From positions 1,612,001-1,676,000 of the forward strand of contig BTPP01000004.1 of NCBI GenBank assembly GCA_037102815.1: a stretch of DNA of 64,000 nt. Reading direction: 5' to 3'. Both the position numbers and the translations under genes were made by a program. Source of the DNA: Neurospora intermedia (lineage: Eukaryota; Ascomycota; Sordariomycetes; Sordariales; Sordariaceae). This document shows positions 23,869-34,618 of this stretch, one piece after another (position 1 is the first letter of the stretch; every line of letters starts with the position of its first letter). The notes under the pieces were generated by a model. That model was not told the origin of the DNA. It made no database searches and saw only the letters and a list, made by a program, of their open reading frames with translations.

Positions 23869-26480
23869 ATGCCAGGCGCAAGCGTGGCTGTCGCGCCTAC
23901 GACGGCGCCTGCAACGACCACACCAGCACCAACATCAGCATCAACACCACGAAAGGCGCCAGGCGCTACACAGCCAGAGAGAAAATACAAGTGCCAGTTT
24001 TGTGCGAGGGCCTTCAGCAGGAGCGAACACCGCAGCCGCCACGAACGTTCACGTACGCTTCCTTTCCTCTCCTCTCCATCACTCGTCTCTTTGCTTTCGA
24101 AGCACTTGCCCCGTTAATTTTTTTTAATTTTTTTTACTATTTTTTTTTATCCCAAACAGTCGCGCTAACATACACTCGCAGACACCAAGGAGCGACCATT
24201 CAAGTGTCTCAAGTGCAGAAGCACATTCGTACGACGTGATCTCCTTCTCCGACACGACCGCACAGTCCACGCCAAAGATGGCGGCATACCTCTTCATAGC
24301 GACGGGAAGCGTCGCGGTGGTCCTAAGGCGGCCCCTCGCTCTGCCACCGGGCCTGCCAAGACTCCCATGGACATCGACACTTCAGCTCTTGAGCAGTTAG
24401 AAGCCAGTAGTGACGGTATATTTGATGTGGAAACCGCTGCGATGCTCGTTGCTGACCTTCAACATAAAGCCACCTCCCAGGCGCGAGCAAATGGCGCACC
24501 TTACGATGGCAACGGGACCATGTCCTTTTCGCAAACCAGCACCCCGACTATTGAGCCCTCGGTCCCCTTTACCAACGGTGCGCTCGGTCTTCCCCAGTGG
24601 GACAGCTTCATCTCTCACGACTCGAAAGCGCACTCGGTCATCTCGGGTCCCGGATCCTTCGATACGGCACATCCCAACCATATGGCCCCAATGGGCGGCC
24701 AACACATTAACGGGCTCCCCCTTTCGTCGCTCCCGCCTTCGGTGAACGGCACCCCCACTCCCCAGTCGCCATTCCTGCCGCACCGCACCCATACTCCTTT
24801 GGATGCCACTCAGGCTCACGCCGGCCAGAAGCCTCCCCCTCCTCAGATCAACAGCGATGAGGAGAGGAACATGATTCTGGACAACATCCGCGCCCACGAT
24901 GCCGAGCATGCCCTCCCAGAAGGATTCCGCGTCCCGAGCTTACCGTCGATTAACCGATACCTCGCGACCTACTTCGGCTTGTTCCATCATCACCTACCAT
25001 TCCTTCACCCAGCTTCGTTCGAGCCCACCCGAGTCTCACCACCACTCCTTCTCGCCCTACTATCGATCGGAGCCTTGTATGCTTTTGATCAAGAGAATGC
25101 GTACATGCTTCATATCGGTTCGAAGATCTTGGTAAACCAATTTCTTCAGCATAAGGAGAATTTCAGCTCGCGCAAGTGCCCGCTCTGGACCATGCAGAGC
25201 TCTCTTCTCAACATGATTTTTGCCAGCTGGAGTGGTGACCCTAAGGGATTGGAATGGGCTTGCTCAATTAAGAGCCTTCTCGCCAACATGGTTGCTGGCA
25301 ACAGGTATGAGCTCAAGCTTCGCCAAGAGGCTCGTGAAGGACGCCCCCCAACACGCGCCGAGTGGGTTGAGGATGAAGGTTGCAGGCGTACGTACTATGC
25401 GGTATACATCTTCTTCGGTCTTCTCACCCTCACATTTAACCACACTCCGGCCATCAACTTCAACGAGTTCGAAGACCTGCAGCTCCCAGCCACCGAATTC
25501 CTTTGGAACGTCAAGGTTGCTGATGAGGTGGCCTGGCAAAAGCATCTCGAAGCGTCTCCTGCTCCGACATTTATGGTCGCCCATGACAACCTCTTCCAGG
25601 GCGAGACGCTCACGTACAGCGCTTTTGGAACGCGTGTTATGATCAATGCGCTCTTCTTGGAAGTTTGGTATCATAAGAGGAGTCCTGAGGCTTTGCAGGA
25701 TGTAGTGACCGAGTACAAGCTCAGACTCGCCCTTGAGACGTGGGAGAAATCTCTAGAGTTCTGCGAGCACGAGACAGTAGCGGCTCCCCTGCACACGCCC
25801 CAAACGGGTCATCCCTTGATTTTTAACGCCAAGGCCATGTATCGCAATGCGCGTGCTCGCTTGGAGGTGGACTTGAAGACGGTTCAGGAGGCCCTCCGGT
25901 ACCACGACTCCTACGAGGTCGCCGCTGCCATGTCGAATGCCCGAGATCGGGTAAGACGCTCAGGCGAGATGATCAAGGTCATTCAGGTTTGCTATGACTG
26001 CATTGAGACTGCGGTCGACACTGGTGTCCGCTGGGTGGCTCGTACCTCGCCCACAAACTGGAGTATCGAGCACCCATTGGGTGGCATGGACCTCATGATC
26101 ATCCTCAGCCTCTGGCTCTATCGTCTGGAACATGACGAGGAGCAGGCGACGGAAGAGGAGCAGGTCATGTACAAGCGTGTGCGAGAGCTATTTGCGAGGG
26201 GGCTTCAGGAAAAGATTGACGGCCACCTTGGCGCTGTTGTCGCGAGACTCTGGGCCTCAATGCTTGGTGAGGTTGTTGTTTGGGGGTAAGTGATTCCCGT
26301 GAACAGCCATTTGACTATTTTCGGCTAACGTGATTTTGCAGCATCACCCGTGTTATGGCTGACTCCTTCCGCCTCCATGAGCAAGCCCTCATCGGTTACG
26401 TGGATGACATTGAAGCATCCCCCAGTGTCACGACCCCTTCGATGACATCTCAAGGGGCCGATGAGGACAGCGTGTATTAG
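23869..26480 (+). CDS. C2H2 zinc-finger transcription factor with fungal-specific regulatory domain (808 aa)
   Basis: Predicted nuclear regulator; its targets are unknown. Three exons are read: 23869-24052, 24182-26285 and 26342-26480. The introns are 129 and 56 bp, with GTACGC and GTAAGT donors, and both have GCTAAC branch sites. The total of 2427 bp encodes 808 aa. Two adjacent C2H2 fingers sit at the N-terminus: C42-x2-C45-x12-H58-x3-H62 and C70-x2-C73-x12-H86-x4-H91. The first intron falls exactly between the fingers, and the TKERPFKC linker is restored on splicing. A Pro/Ser-rich region follows. Residues from about 210 to the end (PSLPSINRYLATYFGLFHHH, then helical segments) resemble the fungal transcription-factor homology domain PF04082. 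ATG context (CACAATGCC) is good. The gene stands alone, with a very long upstream interval. Confidence 0.9.
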
Positions 26481-28560
26481 TTGTGACGAAGTTGACGATC
26501 TTATTTATGGTTTGTGAGGGTGGGGTTTCGGCATATACCTTTTTCGAGCGGTTTTGGGTTCTCGTCATTGTTCGGTTTCCTTGCTTTCAGCATTTCATTG
26601 TCGCTCGTCTTCCACTCAAGAGGAAGTTTCCAATCTCTGTTTTTCAATGGCTTCAGGGTTCATCGGCGCGAGGGGGTGGGGGTCTGAAGGGTTTCCTTGA
26701 TAATTCTTCTGGGGTAGCTGTGGCATTTCGCGTCTGCATGGTTGTGGTATTGGGCAATGATGGAGGGACAAGTTTGGTAATCCGGTTTCGCATTGGTCCC
26801 GAACGGCAGGAAGGAGGATCAAATCGCGCACAAACGCTGGCGCAAGCCTCTAATAATCCGCAACACCAACACGGTTGCTGGTCCCATGTGGGAGATTTTT
26901 TTCCTTCTCACCTTGTCTCGTTAGCTACGGCGCCCTTACCGCTTTATAATAACCCTTTCACGTCTTTGCCGCTGTTTTGTGCGGCGGCAGACATCTACCA
27001 TCTCCTACTCGATTTATTTTGTTCAGCTTCTGATACCTTTGTTCTACTACAGTTGTTGGCTTTGTTGTTGTTGTCTTTTTCACTTGTCGAATCTTCGCAC
27101 GTTCTGTTTTCTGCCTTAACATTCCAGTATCAAGTTTTCCTTATTTCCTTTCTTATTACCCTCCTCTGTACTAGATATCAGGACTAGGGACGCTGTTTCT
27201 AGGCAGAACAGGTGGACTGTAGGAGCGAACGGACTAGTTGGGTTTTGTTCTTGGTCTTTTCCTGTTTCTTTGATCGTTTTCGTTGGGAATGAATGAGCTT
27301 TGGTTTGGCGCATAGTTAGCGAGCTGAACTCAAAAGTTTGTTCAAGAAATATAGCAAATCTCCTCACAAGACTGATAGTTAATTCCGAATGGCATAAAAA
27401 TGTCAATCTCTCTACCCTCACTTCTACCTCAAGGTCGTGAGTTGCGTATACCATGTAGACTTGGTGGGTTCGTTGAAGTGGTTTCGATTTTCCCCATATT
27501 GAGTCAATAAGGCAGTGTAACAGAAGTTCCTGCATATAGCCACAAATCAATTTCTTATTTGTTTTTTTCCTTACTTGTACTCGCTATCGCCAGCATGTCT
27601 CAGAAATGCATGAGTACATTTTCTGAAGGCCGGAAACGCCACTCAAGTAGTGCGCCGACTGACATACACTGCATTGTGAGCTTAGCTGCAATCGAGTTCT
27701 CATTTGCCTTGTAAGTATTCTACAGAGGATAGTAAAAACTTTCCAGAGGCAGACGTCACTTAAGCCATCAAGGTTCTCTCAAAGACGGCTGAACGCGCTT
27801 GAACGCGGTATAATCTTTGGGATCAAAAAGATGAAAGCTCAAGTACGTACCTCTGTCTACCTGGTGTGAAGGAACGCGTCACGGTCCTTTGCAGCTGGAT
27901 CATCTCAACGTCAAACCCGGGTCGCGCTTGAAAGGGAAGGAACGCACGTAACGGGATGAGGGGAGAAGGCCAGATGGTGGGAGAGAACGCTTGTGTTGAA
28001 GCAGGTACCCGTCTGTTTGTTGCCGATATTGCTTCAGCTTCTTTCCTTTCTTGTCCACGAAGTCTTTGATCTCCACGCCCTTGCCTCTTTTCAGTCACTC
28101 AGTCTCAGCTCATTTCTCTCCGACGCACATCTTCACAGTCGAGGAAGTTTCGATCGTTCACCGCGCACAGGTATGGTTAACCCGTCTGCCCAGCCCTTGC
28201 CTTGCCTTCACTTTGTTCCATCTTTCACTCCATCGCCAGAGTTAGTTTCATCCCAGATAAGCAATCAACGGCTCATCAACCATACTCCATTTTTACATAT
28301 CGTGCCTCACCGCTACCACCTTCGTTCTTCGTTCGTGTAACGACTGAAATTCTGACAACCGTCTGAGCAGACTTCGGCTGGGACTTCAAGACACGCAGCA
28401 AGGAGAGACGCGATTCACTCGGTGTGTACCTCACATCACGGATTTCTTCTGTTTCACGGCCGACGCGCGCTTCGGGACTCGGAAACCCATTTCCATCACT
28501 TCCCATTCAACAAAACAAAAACACGAACCCTGCGTTCCATGAACCTGTCTCAACTCCGCC
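26481..28560. other. Intergenic region between transcription factor and GH16 gene
   Basis: No gene is recognised. The first part is pyrimidine-rich and is probably the transcription factor's 3' untranslated region. A plus-strand open frame near 26483-27187 lacks an ATG at its start and has no domain. The last 500 bp are presumably promoter and leader of the GH16 gene. Confidence 0.5.
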
Positions 28561-29799
28561 ATGATGCTATTGGATATGACCGGCAACGGGCCGGAGCACG
28601 ATAGTGCTGGCCCTGGTCACTTGACCAAGCGCCCCTTCTCACTATTCCACTCTCTTTGCCTTCTGGTCATTGCCTTGGCCTTGTCAGGACAAGTCCTTGC
28701 CGACTGCGAATGTGGCTATCAAAGTGATAACCTCGACGGCATTTATCAGAATGTCTTCACCGATCTTATTGAGACAAACTTTGCCCGCATGCCCGATATC
28801 TCCACCAATACTGACTGGCTGCGCCAGGAGTTCAACGTGACCAAGGCCAAAGCTCGTGGAGAATATGGCGAGATGTTTTACATCAAGGATGACGTGGAGT
28901 ATGTGGACAACATTGGGAACAGGGCCTCTGACGGCCTACAGCTCATTGTCAGACAGGACCTGATTGACGGCATGGTGCCTGTGGCTGAGGTTGATACTGC
29001 CAGACTGGATCTTTCCTATGGCACTTTTCGGGCTTCGATGAAGTTGACGGCTATCCCGGGTACCTGTGCGGCATTCTTCTGGGTCAGTATCAGTCCTCGT
29101 AAGTAATTTTTACTTGGGACTCCGCTAACATATCTTCCTCCGCAGTACTTCAACGACACCCAGGAGATCGACATGGAATTTCTGTCCAAGGACTTCGACC
29201 ACAACAGAAAGGTTTACCCGGTCAACCTCGTCCTGCAATCCCGAGCCGCCGCCGCGCATGGGTATGACGCCTCGCAAACCGACAACTTCATCCAGGCAAA
29301 CCTGCCCTTCGACCCCACGGCCGATTTCCATGAATACCGTATCGATTACAACCCCAGTGAGATTCTCTTTTATGCTGACAAAGTCCTGCTCGCCAAGATG
29401 AACGGGTCCGATGTTCCGAGTCCTACTTCACATGGCCACCTGATCCTGTCGCATTGGAGCAACGGAAACCCCAACTGGTCTGGCGGGCCCCCGAAGGAGA
29501 AGGCGTCTCTCGTCATCCGCTATCTTAAGGCTTACTTCAACTCGACTGACCCCAAGAGAGCGCAGGACTGGGACGGTCGGTGCAAGAATGCGAAGACGGA
29601 GACCTCGGTGTGCAAAATTCCTGTTGTGACCAGGGAGAACCAGACTGCAAAGGATTGGTTCTTTAGTGATTATCCGGACATGTCCAAGAATCAGACTGTC
29701 TATGAAATCTCTAGTGGTGCTAGAGCCCTTGAGGTGATGGCACGCTGGATGATGATTGTTGTTGGTTTGCTAATGATTGGCTTAGCAGGGGGCTTCTGA
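28561..29799 (+). CDS. GPI-anchored glycoside hydrolase family 16 protein (beta-glucanase/transglycosylase type), 391 aa
   Basis: Two exons, 28561-29082 and 29146-29799, are joined across a 63-bp intron whose donor is the less common GTCAGT. Splicing gives FFW followed by YFNDTQEIDMEFLS, the conserved GH16 active-site block. The catalytic acids are E181 and E185, with D183 between. A hydrophobic segment near residues 26-46 (FHSLCLLVIALALSGQVLA) looks like a signal peptide or anchor after an unusually long N-terminus. A later in-frame ATG at 28576 could be the real start. The C-terminus has SSG followed by a hydrophobic tail (MMIVVGLLMIGLAGGF), typical of GPI anchoring. Family members cut or re-join beta-1,3/1,4-glucans or link chitin to glucan in the wall; the exact substrate is not visible. 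Several N-glycosylation sites are present. Confidence 0.9.
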
Positions 29800-32700
29800 T
29801 GAGAACCAGTGATTACTTTTCAGTCCTGTGGTAAAGAGAGTATACCAACCTACTCATGTGACAGGGAAAGAGTACAAGAGTGCCAGTTTCTGACTATATT
29901 CGAGTCCAGATGTGGCTCAATTGGCTCTGTCAACACCCGCACAGATGTTATACACTCGCCATCTGTTTGTTTGATCACAGTCTTGAGACCTGCGATATCA
30001 GAGACACGAAAAGGTCATCCGCCTGTGTATGATCAAAGAAAGGGGTGTATGAAGAAATTCCCATCTTCGCAAAGTCAAGGTCACATCCACATTACCCAGG
30101 ACAGCTCACACATCAACGACGCAGGAGGGGTGATAGATGTTATCAAAGCCACGTGTGAATGGTCATCTCCACTTCCCCAGGAAGCAGTGAAGGACTGAGG
30201 GTGCTCTACTCCAACTCATTAGTATGTAGTTGAAGGGTAGCGTGATGACAGAATACCACCCTCCATTGAAACTTGCATATTCACAAAATGTCATCTTCAC
30301 ATACTTTACCCCAGACTTCTGTGTAGTGCAAGTAAGGTGTGGGTGTGGCGCTTACTTTCGGAGATTTTTCTTCCCCAAAGCGTCGTCCTACCCAATTACA
30401 ATGACAGATTTCCCCGGACTTTTTGCGTTCTTAGCTCGCTAGCTGCGCCGTTTGAAGCCGCCGCATCGGTAGTGTACACTACACCTCTGCTGGAATCTAC
30501 TACACTACTTTGTTAGCGTGGTACCGCCACCTCACACATTTCGACTAGCTGGTGGCGGGCATAACGATCATCTTCTGCGGGAAGGAAAATAGAGTTATCG
30601 CCACTTGCAATGTCACCGCGCTATCAAAGTAGTGTAGTGTACATACCTGCAGAGGTGTAGATGGGCATGAAGAATGTCAACGTCTTGCTTGAAAAGGCGG
30701 TTGAGTGATGGTTAGTCGGATAGACTAGAGGTTACATCCAGTCTTTTTGTCGAGATAGTTATTGTGGTGATGATAGGTACCTAGCTACCCCAATTGCGCA
30801 TCTTGGGATCTGAGATAGGAACTTTTAAATTATACACATATTTCTAAAACGGAATGGGTTAATATGGTTCAATAATGATAGCAGGTAGGTAAGTAGGATA
30901 GGATACAGTGGGAGAGGGCTGGCGGACTTGATAAGTGGAAGGTCGGTGGTTGACACTTTTTCAGTCCTTGAGTGGTTCGCTAGATCCCTCCGCGAGAAAG
31001 TCTTCGACAGAAGACAACTGAAGTCATACATACTTCTTCTCACAGGATTTGGTTTCAACCTGCGCCAAGGTCAGCTCTCACACGGGAAATACAAGACATA
31101 CATACAGATAACCCTCCCCCCAAACGCTGTTAACTGACTGGGTTGTTTCCAAGGAACCGGAGTGACCGAGTTCCATGGCAAACCTAGGTACCTACGATCG
31201 AAGCCCTCGTTTAGATTTTTTTTTTTTTTTCTTGTGTCAAGTTTACCTGTTTGTGTGCAGAATTCAATCGGGAGAGAATTACCGATAGGTATGTCCCCTT
31301 CCTCTGTCTGGATGTGCTTTTTTTGTTGGGCTAATATTTTTGGCTGTTTCCTCGCATCCGTCAATGATTGAATAAGGCCTGGTTGGTAGGTTTCAATGCA
31401 AGAAGACCCTATGTACATGCCTTTCGACTTGACAAGCGAGCTGAGGTCTTTGCATCATGCCAAACAATACAACCCAAAAAAAACGTGGTGCATATATATA
31501 TGTATACGTACATATAAAGACCGTTTGCGGGCCTGCGCTCCGGTCGCGCCAAGGCCGCATAACGGACTCTCATGACGCTAACCCCAATTCATCGATCCCC
31601 GTTGCGACAATTGGCATATGTGAATGACACCGCCTTTGATCATCTGTTTCATCGATATCGGGCTCCGGATGACTGGATGACCTGCATGCAGACGGACGGA
31701 CGAACGACGTGCTGCTGGATCTGACAGCCAGCCCAGGCGATCGGTCATTGTCATTCATGTCAGCGGGGGGGAAAAGATTAGTGTATAGAAAATTAAGGGC
31801 TGGGTCCGGTCACCAGCCATCCGCTCGGGAATCCTTCCATTTGGGAGAGAGAGGATTGGCGGCTGGGAGGGTTGGTTGGTTGGTTGGTGCCTTGCTTAAG
31901 TTCCCAAGCAATCTGTCTCAGCCGGACACCGGAACAATGAATGCTAAGGCAGGTACAACAACAACAACAACCTAAGTTAGGGTCTGATGTTCTTTTTCGG
32001 AGGTTTCGAAGAAGGGGGCGAAAACATCCAACTATCTATGCTTGGACAAAATAGGTAGGCATTCCCCCCTCCCCACTTTTTTTTTCTTTTGTTTTTGGGT
32101 GTGCGCCATCTTCTTCAAATGTATAAGCCATCATATGTCTTACACCACAAGACCGCGTTACCCAAAAATCCGCATGATGTAAACTGGTTCAGAATCTTCA
32201 AGCTAAGGGCCTTTGATATACAAGGAAGAAGAGAGCAAGGTATACGATGTACCTGAGGATCAACAGGAGACCAACAAGGAGTGAAAGCGCCATAGTACCT
32301 ATAGATGATGAGGAAGCTGTCAAGCAACGTAGCAACGGTCTCATTAACAATGACAATATCAGTGGTAGAAGTAGTAGCAATAGAAACAGAGATATTGTGA
32401 TATTACCAAAGGGGATAGGCGCGACGATACTTAGTTGGCGATGTAGTGACGTTAACAGTTGGAAGTCAGAGGTTGGCTACCTACACATCCGAAAAGGTGG
32501 TGGTGGGGGACTATCTGGCCATGTTTTTTGTCGAAGAATTGGCTGGAAGAAGAGATTTGAGAAGCTTTCAAGTTTCAACCTTGCCAAGTCCAGGGGCCTG
32601 AATATCAGTGATGTGAGAAGACGATGATCTTGTGGGCATATCACCAGTTCAGGGCAGGTGTTCGGGATTTTTTTTTTTCTTCTCTTGGCTTCTTAACCCT

Positions 32701-33046
32701 CCTCGGATCGTACCGTGGATCACGATTTTGTCATTGCCTCTATCTGTCTTTGACTGGAATATGGAAAAGTAGTACAACAAACAGGATATAAAAGTGGGTT
32801 TTTCACATCTGGACAGGCGCCTTGATCTCAGTCAGTTGAGAGAATCATATGCTTCACTTTTCTGCGGAATGGGTAGCAATTTCAACTAAAGAAAGATATT
32901 AAGAGGCATACCTACCTGTCATCCTACCCTCCCACCTGATACCCCCCTTCTCATCTCTTCTTTCACACAAGCAGGCCCCCCATCTGTCCTTAGGTACGGC
33001 TTGCTGTTTTCCATTCATTTATCTATCACCCAAGTCCACCGCCACC
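29800..33046. other. Intergenic region between GH16 and GH64 genes
   Basis: About 3.2 kb without a supported gene. It contains the MITE-like inverted repeat at 30480-30659, a GGTT tandem repeat near 31867-31888, and an AT-rich hairpin with TATATGTA/TACATATA arms at 31497-31516. The last several hundred bases are presumably the GH64 promoter. A 126-aa plus-strand frame at 32247-32627 has no recognisable pattern. Confidence 0.55.
30480..30659. mobile_element. MITE-like inverted-repeat element, 180 bp
   Basis: The ends TACACCTCTGC (30480-30490) and GCAGAGGTGTA (30649-30659) are perfect inverted copies. The similarity continues inward with small gaps, and an 18-of-19 match pairs 30500-30518 with the complement of 30618-30636. 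The arms are therefore about 44 bp around a centre of about 92 bp. Both ends are bounded by TA, as expected for a Tc1/mariner-type non-autonomous element with TA target duplication. No coding capacity is present. A plain hairpin of other origin is the alternative. Confidence 0.6.
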
Positions 33047-34618
33047 ATGAAACAACAACTCATCAACTCGGCCATCATGGCAATTCTCTCCATGTTTCCA
33101 CAACGAACTCAACCACCCGGCTACCCATATTTCAACACCGGTCAACTTACCGCTCCCATCGGCGCACCCATAACCCCCGAAACCATGCCTCAGCCTCTCT
33201 CCGTCTCCTTCCAAAACGGCACCCTCGTTTCCGCCAAAACCAACCAAACAACCCCCGAGACCCTCACCATCTCGCTCGAGAACAACACCCCTTCCTCCAC
33301 CGTTTACGCCTACATCACCGGCCAAACCCTGGACGGTGGTCTCTTCGTCCTCTCCGCCAGCGGCAACGCCGCGTACACGTATGCCTCGGTAAACAAAACC
33401 CTGACCCCCATCCCGCCTTCCGATATCGCCATCCCGCTCAACGCCCCCGGCTCTTCGTCTCCTCGCACGGTAACCATCCCCCGCCTGGCGGGAGCGCGGA
33501 TCTGGTTCTCGGTCGATTCGCAGCTGGAGTTCTTCTTGAATCCGGTGGACGGAGTGGCGCAAGATGGCAAAGGAGCGGGCCTGGCGTTGGTGGAACCGAG
33601 TGTCACCAACGACAAAGACGTGAACTATGAGAAGGAGTGGGGCTTTGTCGAGTTTACCTTTAACGAGTTCCAGCTGTTTGCCAATGTCTCGATGGTGGAC
33701 TTGGTGGGCAAGTGTCCTGCCTCGCTCGGCGTCATCAGGACTACGGGCAAGGCGGAAGATAACCAGGAGGTTGAAGGGATGGGGTATGAGACTGGCTTGA
33801 ACAAGGTGGTGGATGAACTGAAGCAGGCCGGAGGAGATTGGGAGAAGCTGGTGGTGAGAAGGAAGAGTGATGGGCAGGTAACGAGGGTGATGAGTCCCAA
33901 TTCGGCGGTGGTGATGGCTGCAGCGAGAAAGGAGAGCTTGTTCAGTGGGTATTATGACGGCTATGTGAAGCAGGTTTGGGAGAAGTATGAAAAGGAAGAT
34001 TTGATGGTGGATACGCAGAACAAATGGGGGGTGGTTAAGGGCAGGGTTGACCCGGGGACGGGTCTGTTGACGTTCAAATCGAACAACAGCGAGACGATTA
34101 CCTTTGATAAGCCGTCGGCGGCCGATATCTTTTCTTGTTCCACGGGTCCGTTCGCCTTTCCACCGATGCCGGCGAATGCGACCGAAGCCGAGCTCGACAT
34201 CCAGGCGTTCCGAGGAAACGTCGGGGCACGTCTGGCGGCGGCCTTGAACAGAAGCACGATGCTGATCAACAACAACCAACCGGCTGGCGAGGAAATCAGC
34301 ACGTTCTACAAGAGCAACAACATCACGAATCACTACAGCAGAGTGGTGCACCAGAATAGCCCGAAAGGAAAGGGGTATGCGTTCCCGTATGACGATGTGT
34401 CAAGAACGGAGAAGGAAAACGTCGCTGGAACGGTGGCAGCGGGGGATCCAAAGGTTTTCATTGTGGCGGTGGGTGGTGGGAAAGTGGACTTTGCGGCGGC
34501 GAGAATGGCGAGTGCGGCGAATGCTACCGGTAGTGCGGTGAACGCCACAGTACCGGTGGTGCGGACGAGGTGGAGGAGAGTGAGGGCAGGTGTAGATGCA
34601 GCGGGATGGAGGTTGTGA
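33047..34618 (+). CDS. Glycoside hydrolase family 64 beta-1,3-glucanase (523 aa)
   Basis: Single-exon gene. The sequence carries GH64 hallmarks: WGFVEFTFNEFQLFANVSMVDLVG and, near the end, YSRVVHQNSPKGKGYAFPYDDV. In the characterised laminaripentaose-producing enzymes of this family the catalytic pair is a Glu and an Asp 16 residues apart. Here E202 and D218 have the same spacing. Family members release short oligosaccharides from beta-1,3-glucan. No convincing signal peptide follows the ATG at 33047; the N-terminus (MKQQLINSAIMAILSMFPQ) is only mildly hydrophobic. Secretion is therefore uncertain, or the true start lies in an upstream exon that I did not find. About 60 residues after the catalytic domain are Ala/Asn/Arg-rich and not conserved in appearance. 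The gene lies 3.2 kb from the GH16 gene on the same strand. Confidence 0.87.
   Translation: MKQQLINSAIMAILSMFPQRTQPPGYPYFNTGQLTAPIGAPITPETMPQPLSVSFQNGTLVSAKTNQTTPETLTISLENNTPSSTVYAYITGQTLDGGLFVLSASGNAAYTYASVNKTLTPIPPSDIAIPLNAPGSSSPRTVTIPRLAGARIWFSVDSQLEFFLNPVDGVAQDGKGAGLALVEPSVTNDKDVNYEKEWGFVEFTFNEFQLFANVSMVDLVGKCPASLGVIRTTGKAEDNQEVEGMGYETGLNKVVDELKQAGGDWEKLVVRRKSDGQVTRVMSPNSAVVMAAARKESLFSGYYDGYVKQVWEKYEKEDLMVDTQNKWGVVKGRVDPGTGLLTFKSNNSETITFDKPSAADIFSCSTGPFAFPPMPANATEAELDIQAFRGNVGARLAAALNRSTMLINNNQPAGEEISTFYKSNNITNHYSRVVHQNSPKGKGYAFPYDDVSRTEKENVAGTVAAGDPKVFIVAVGGGKVDFAAARMASAANATGSAVNATVPVVRTRWRRVRAGVDAAGWRL

Noticed and set aside
26483-27187. 234-codon hydrophobic frame downstream of the transcription factor
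   Set aside because: It lacks an ATG at its start and is pyrimidine-rich 3' flanking DNA. The hydrophobic residues follow from T-rich sequence.
33026-34351. 441-codon minus-strand frame opposite the GH64 gene
   Set aside because: Antisense shadow; the plus strand carries all GH64 motifs.
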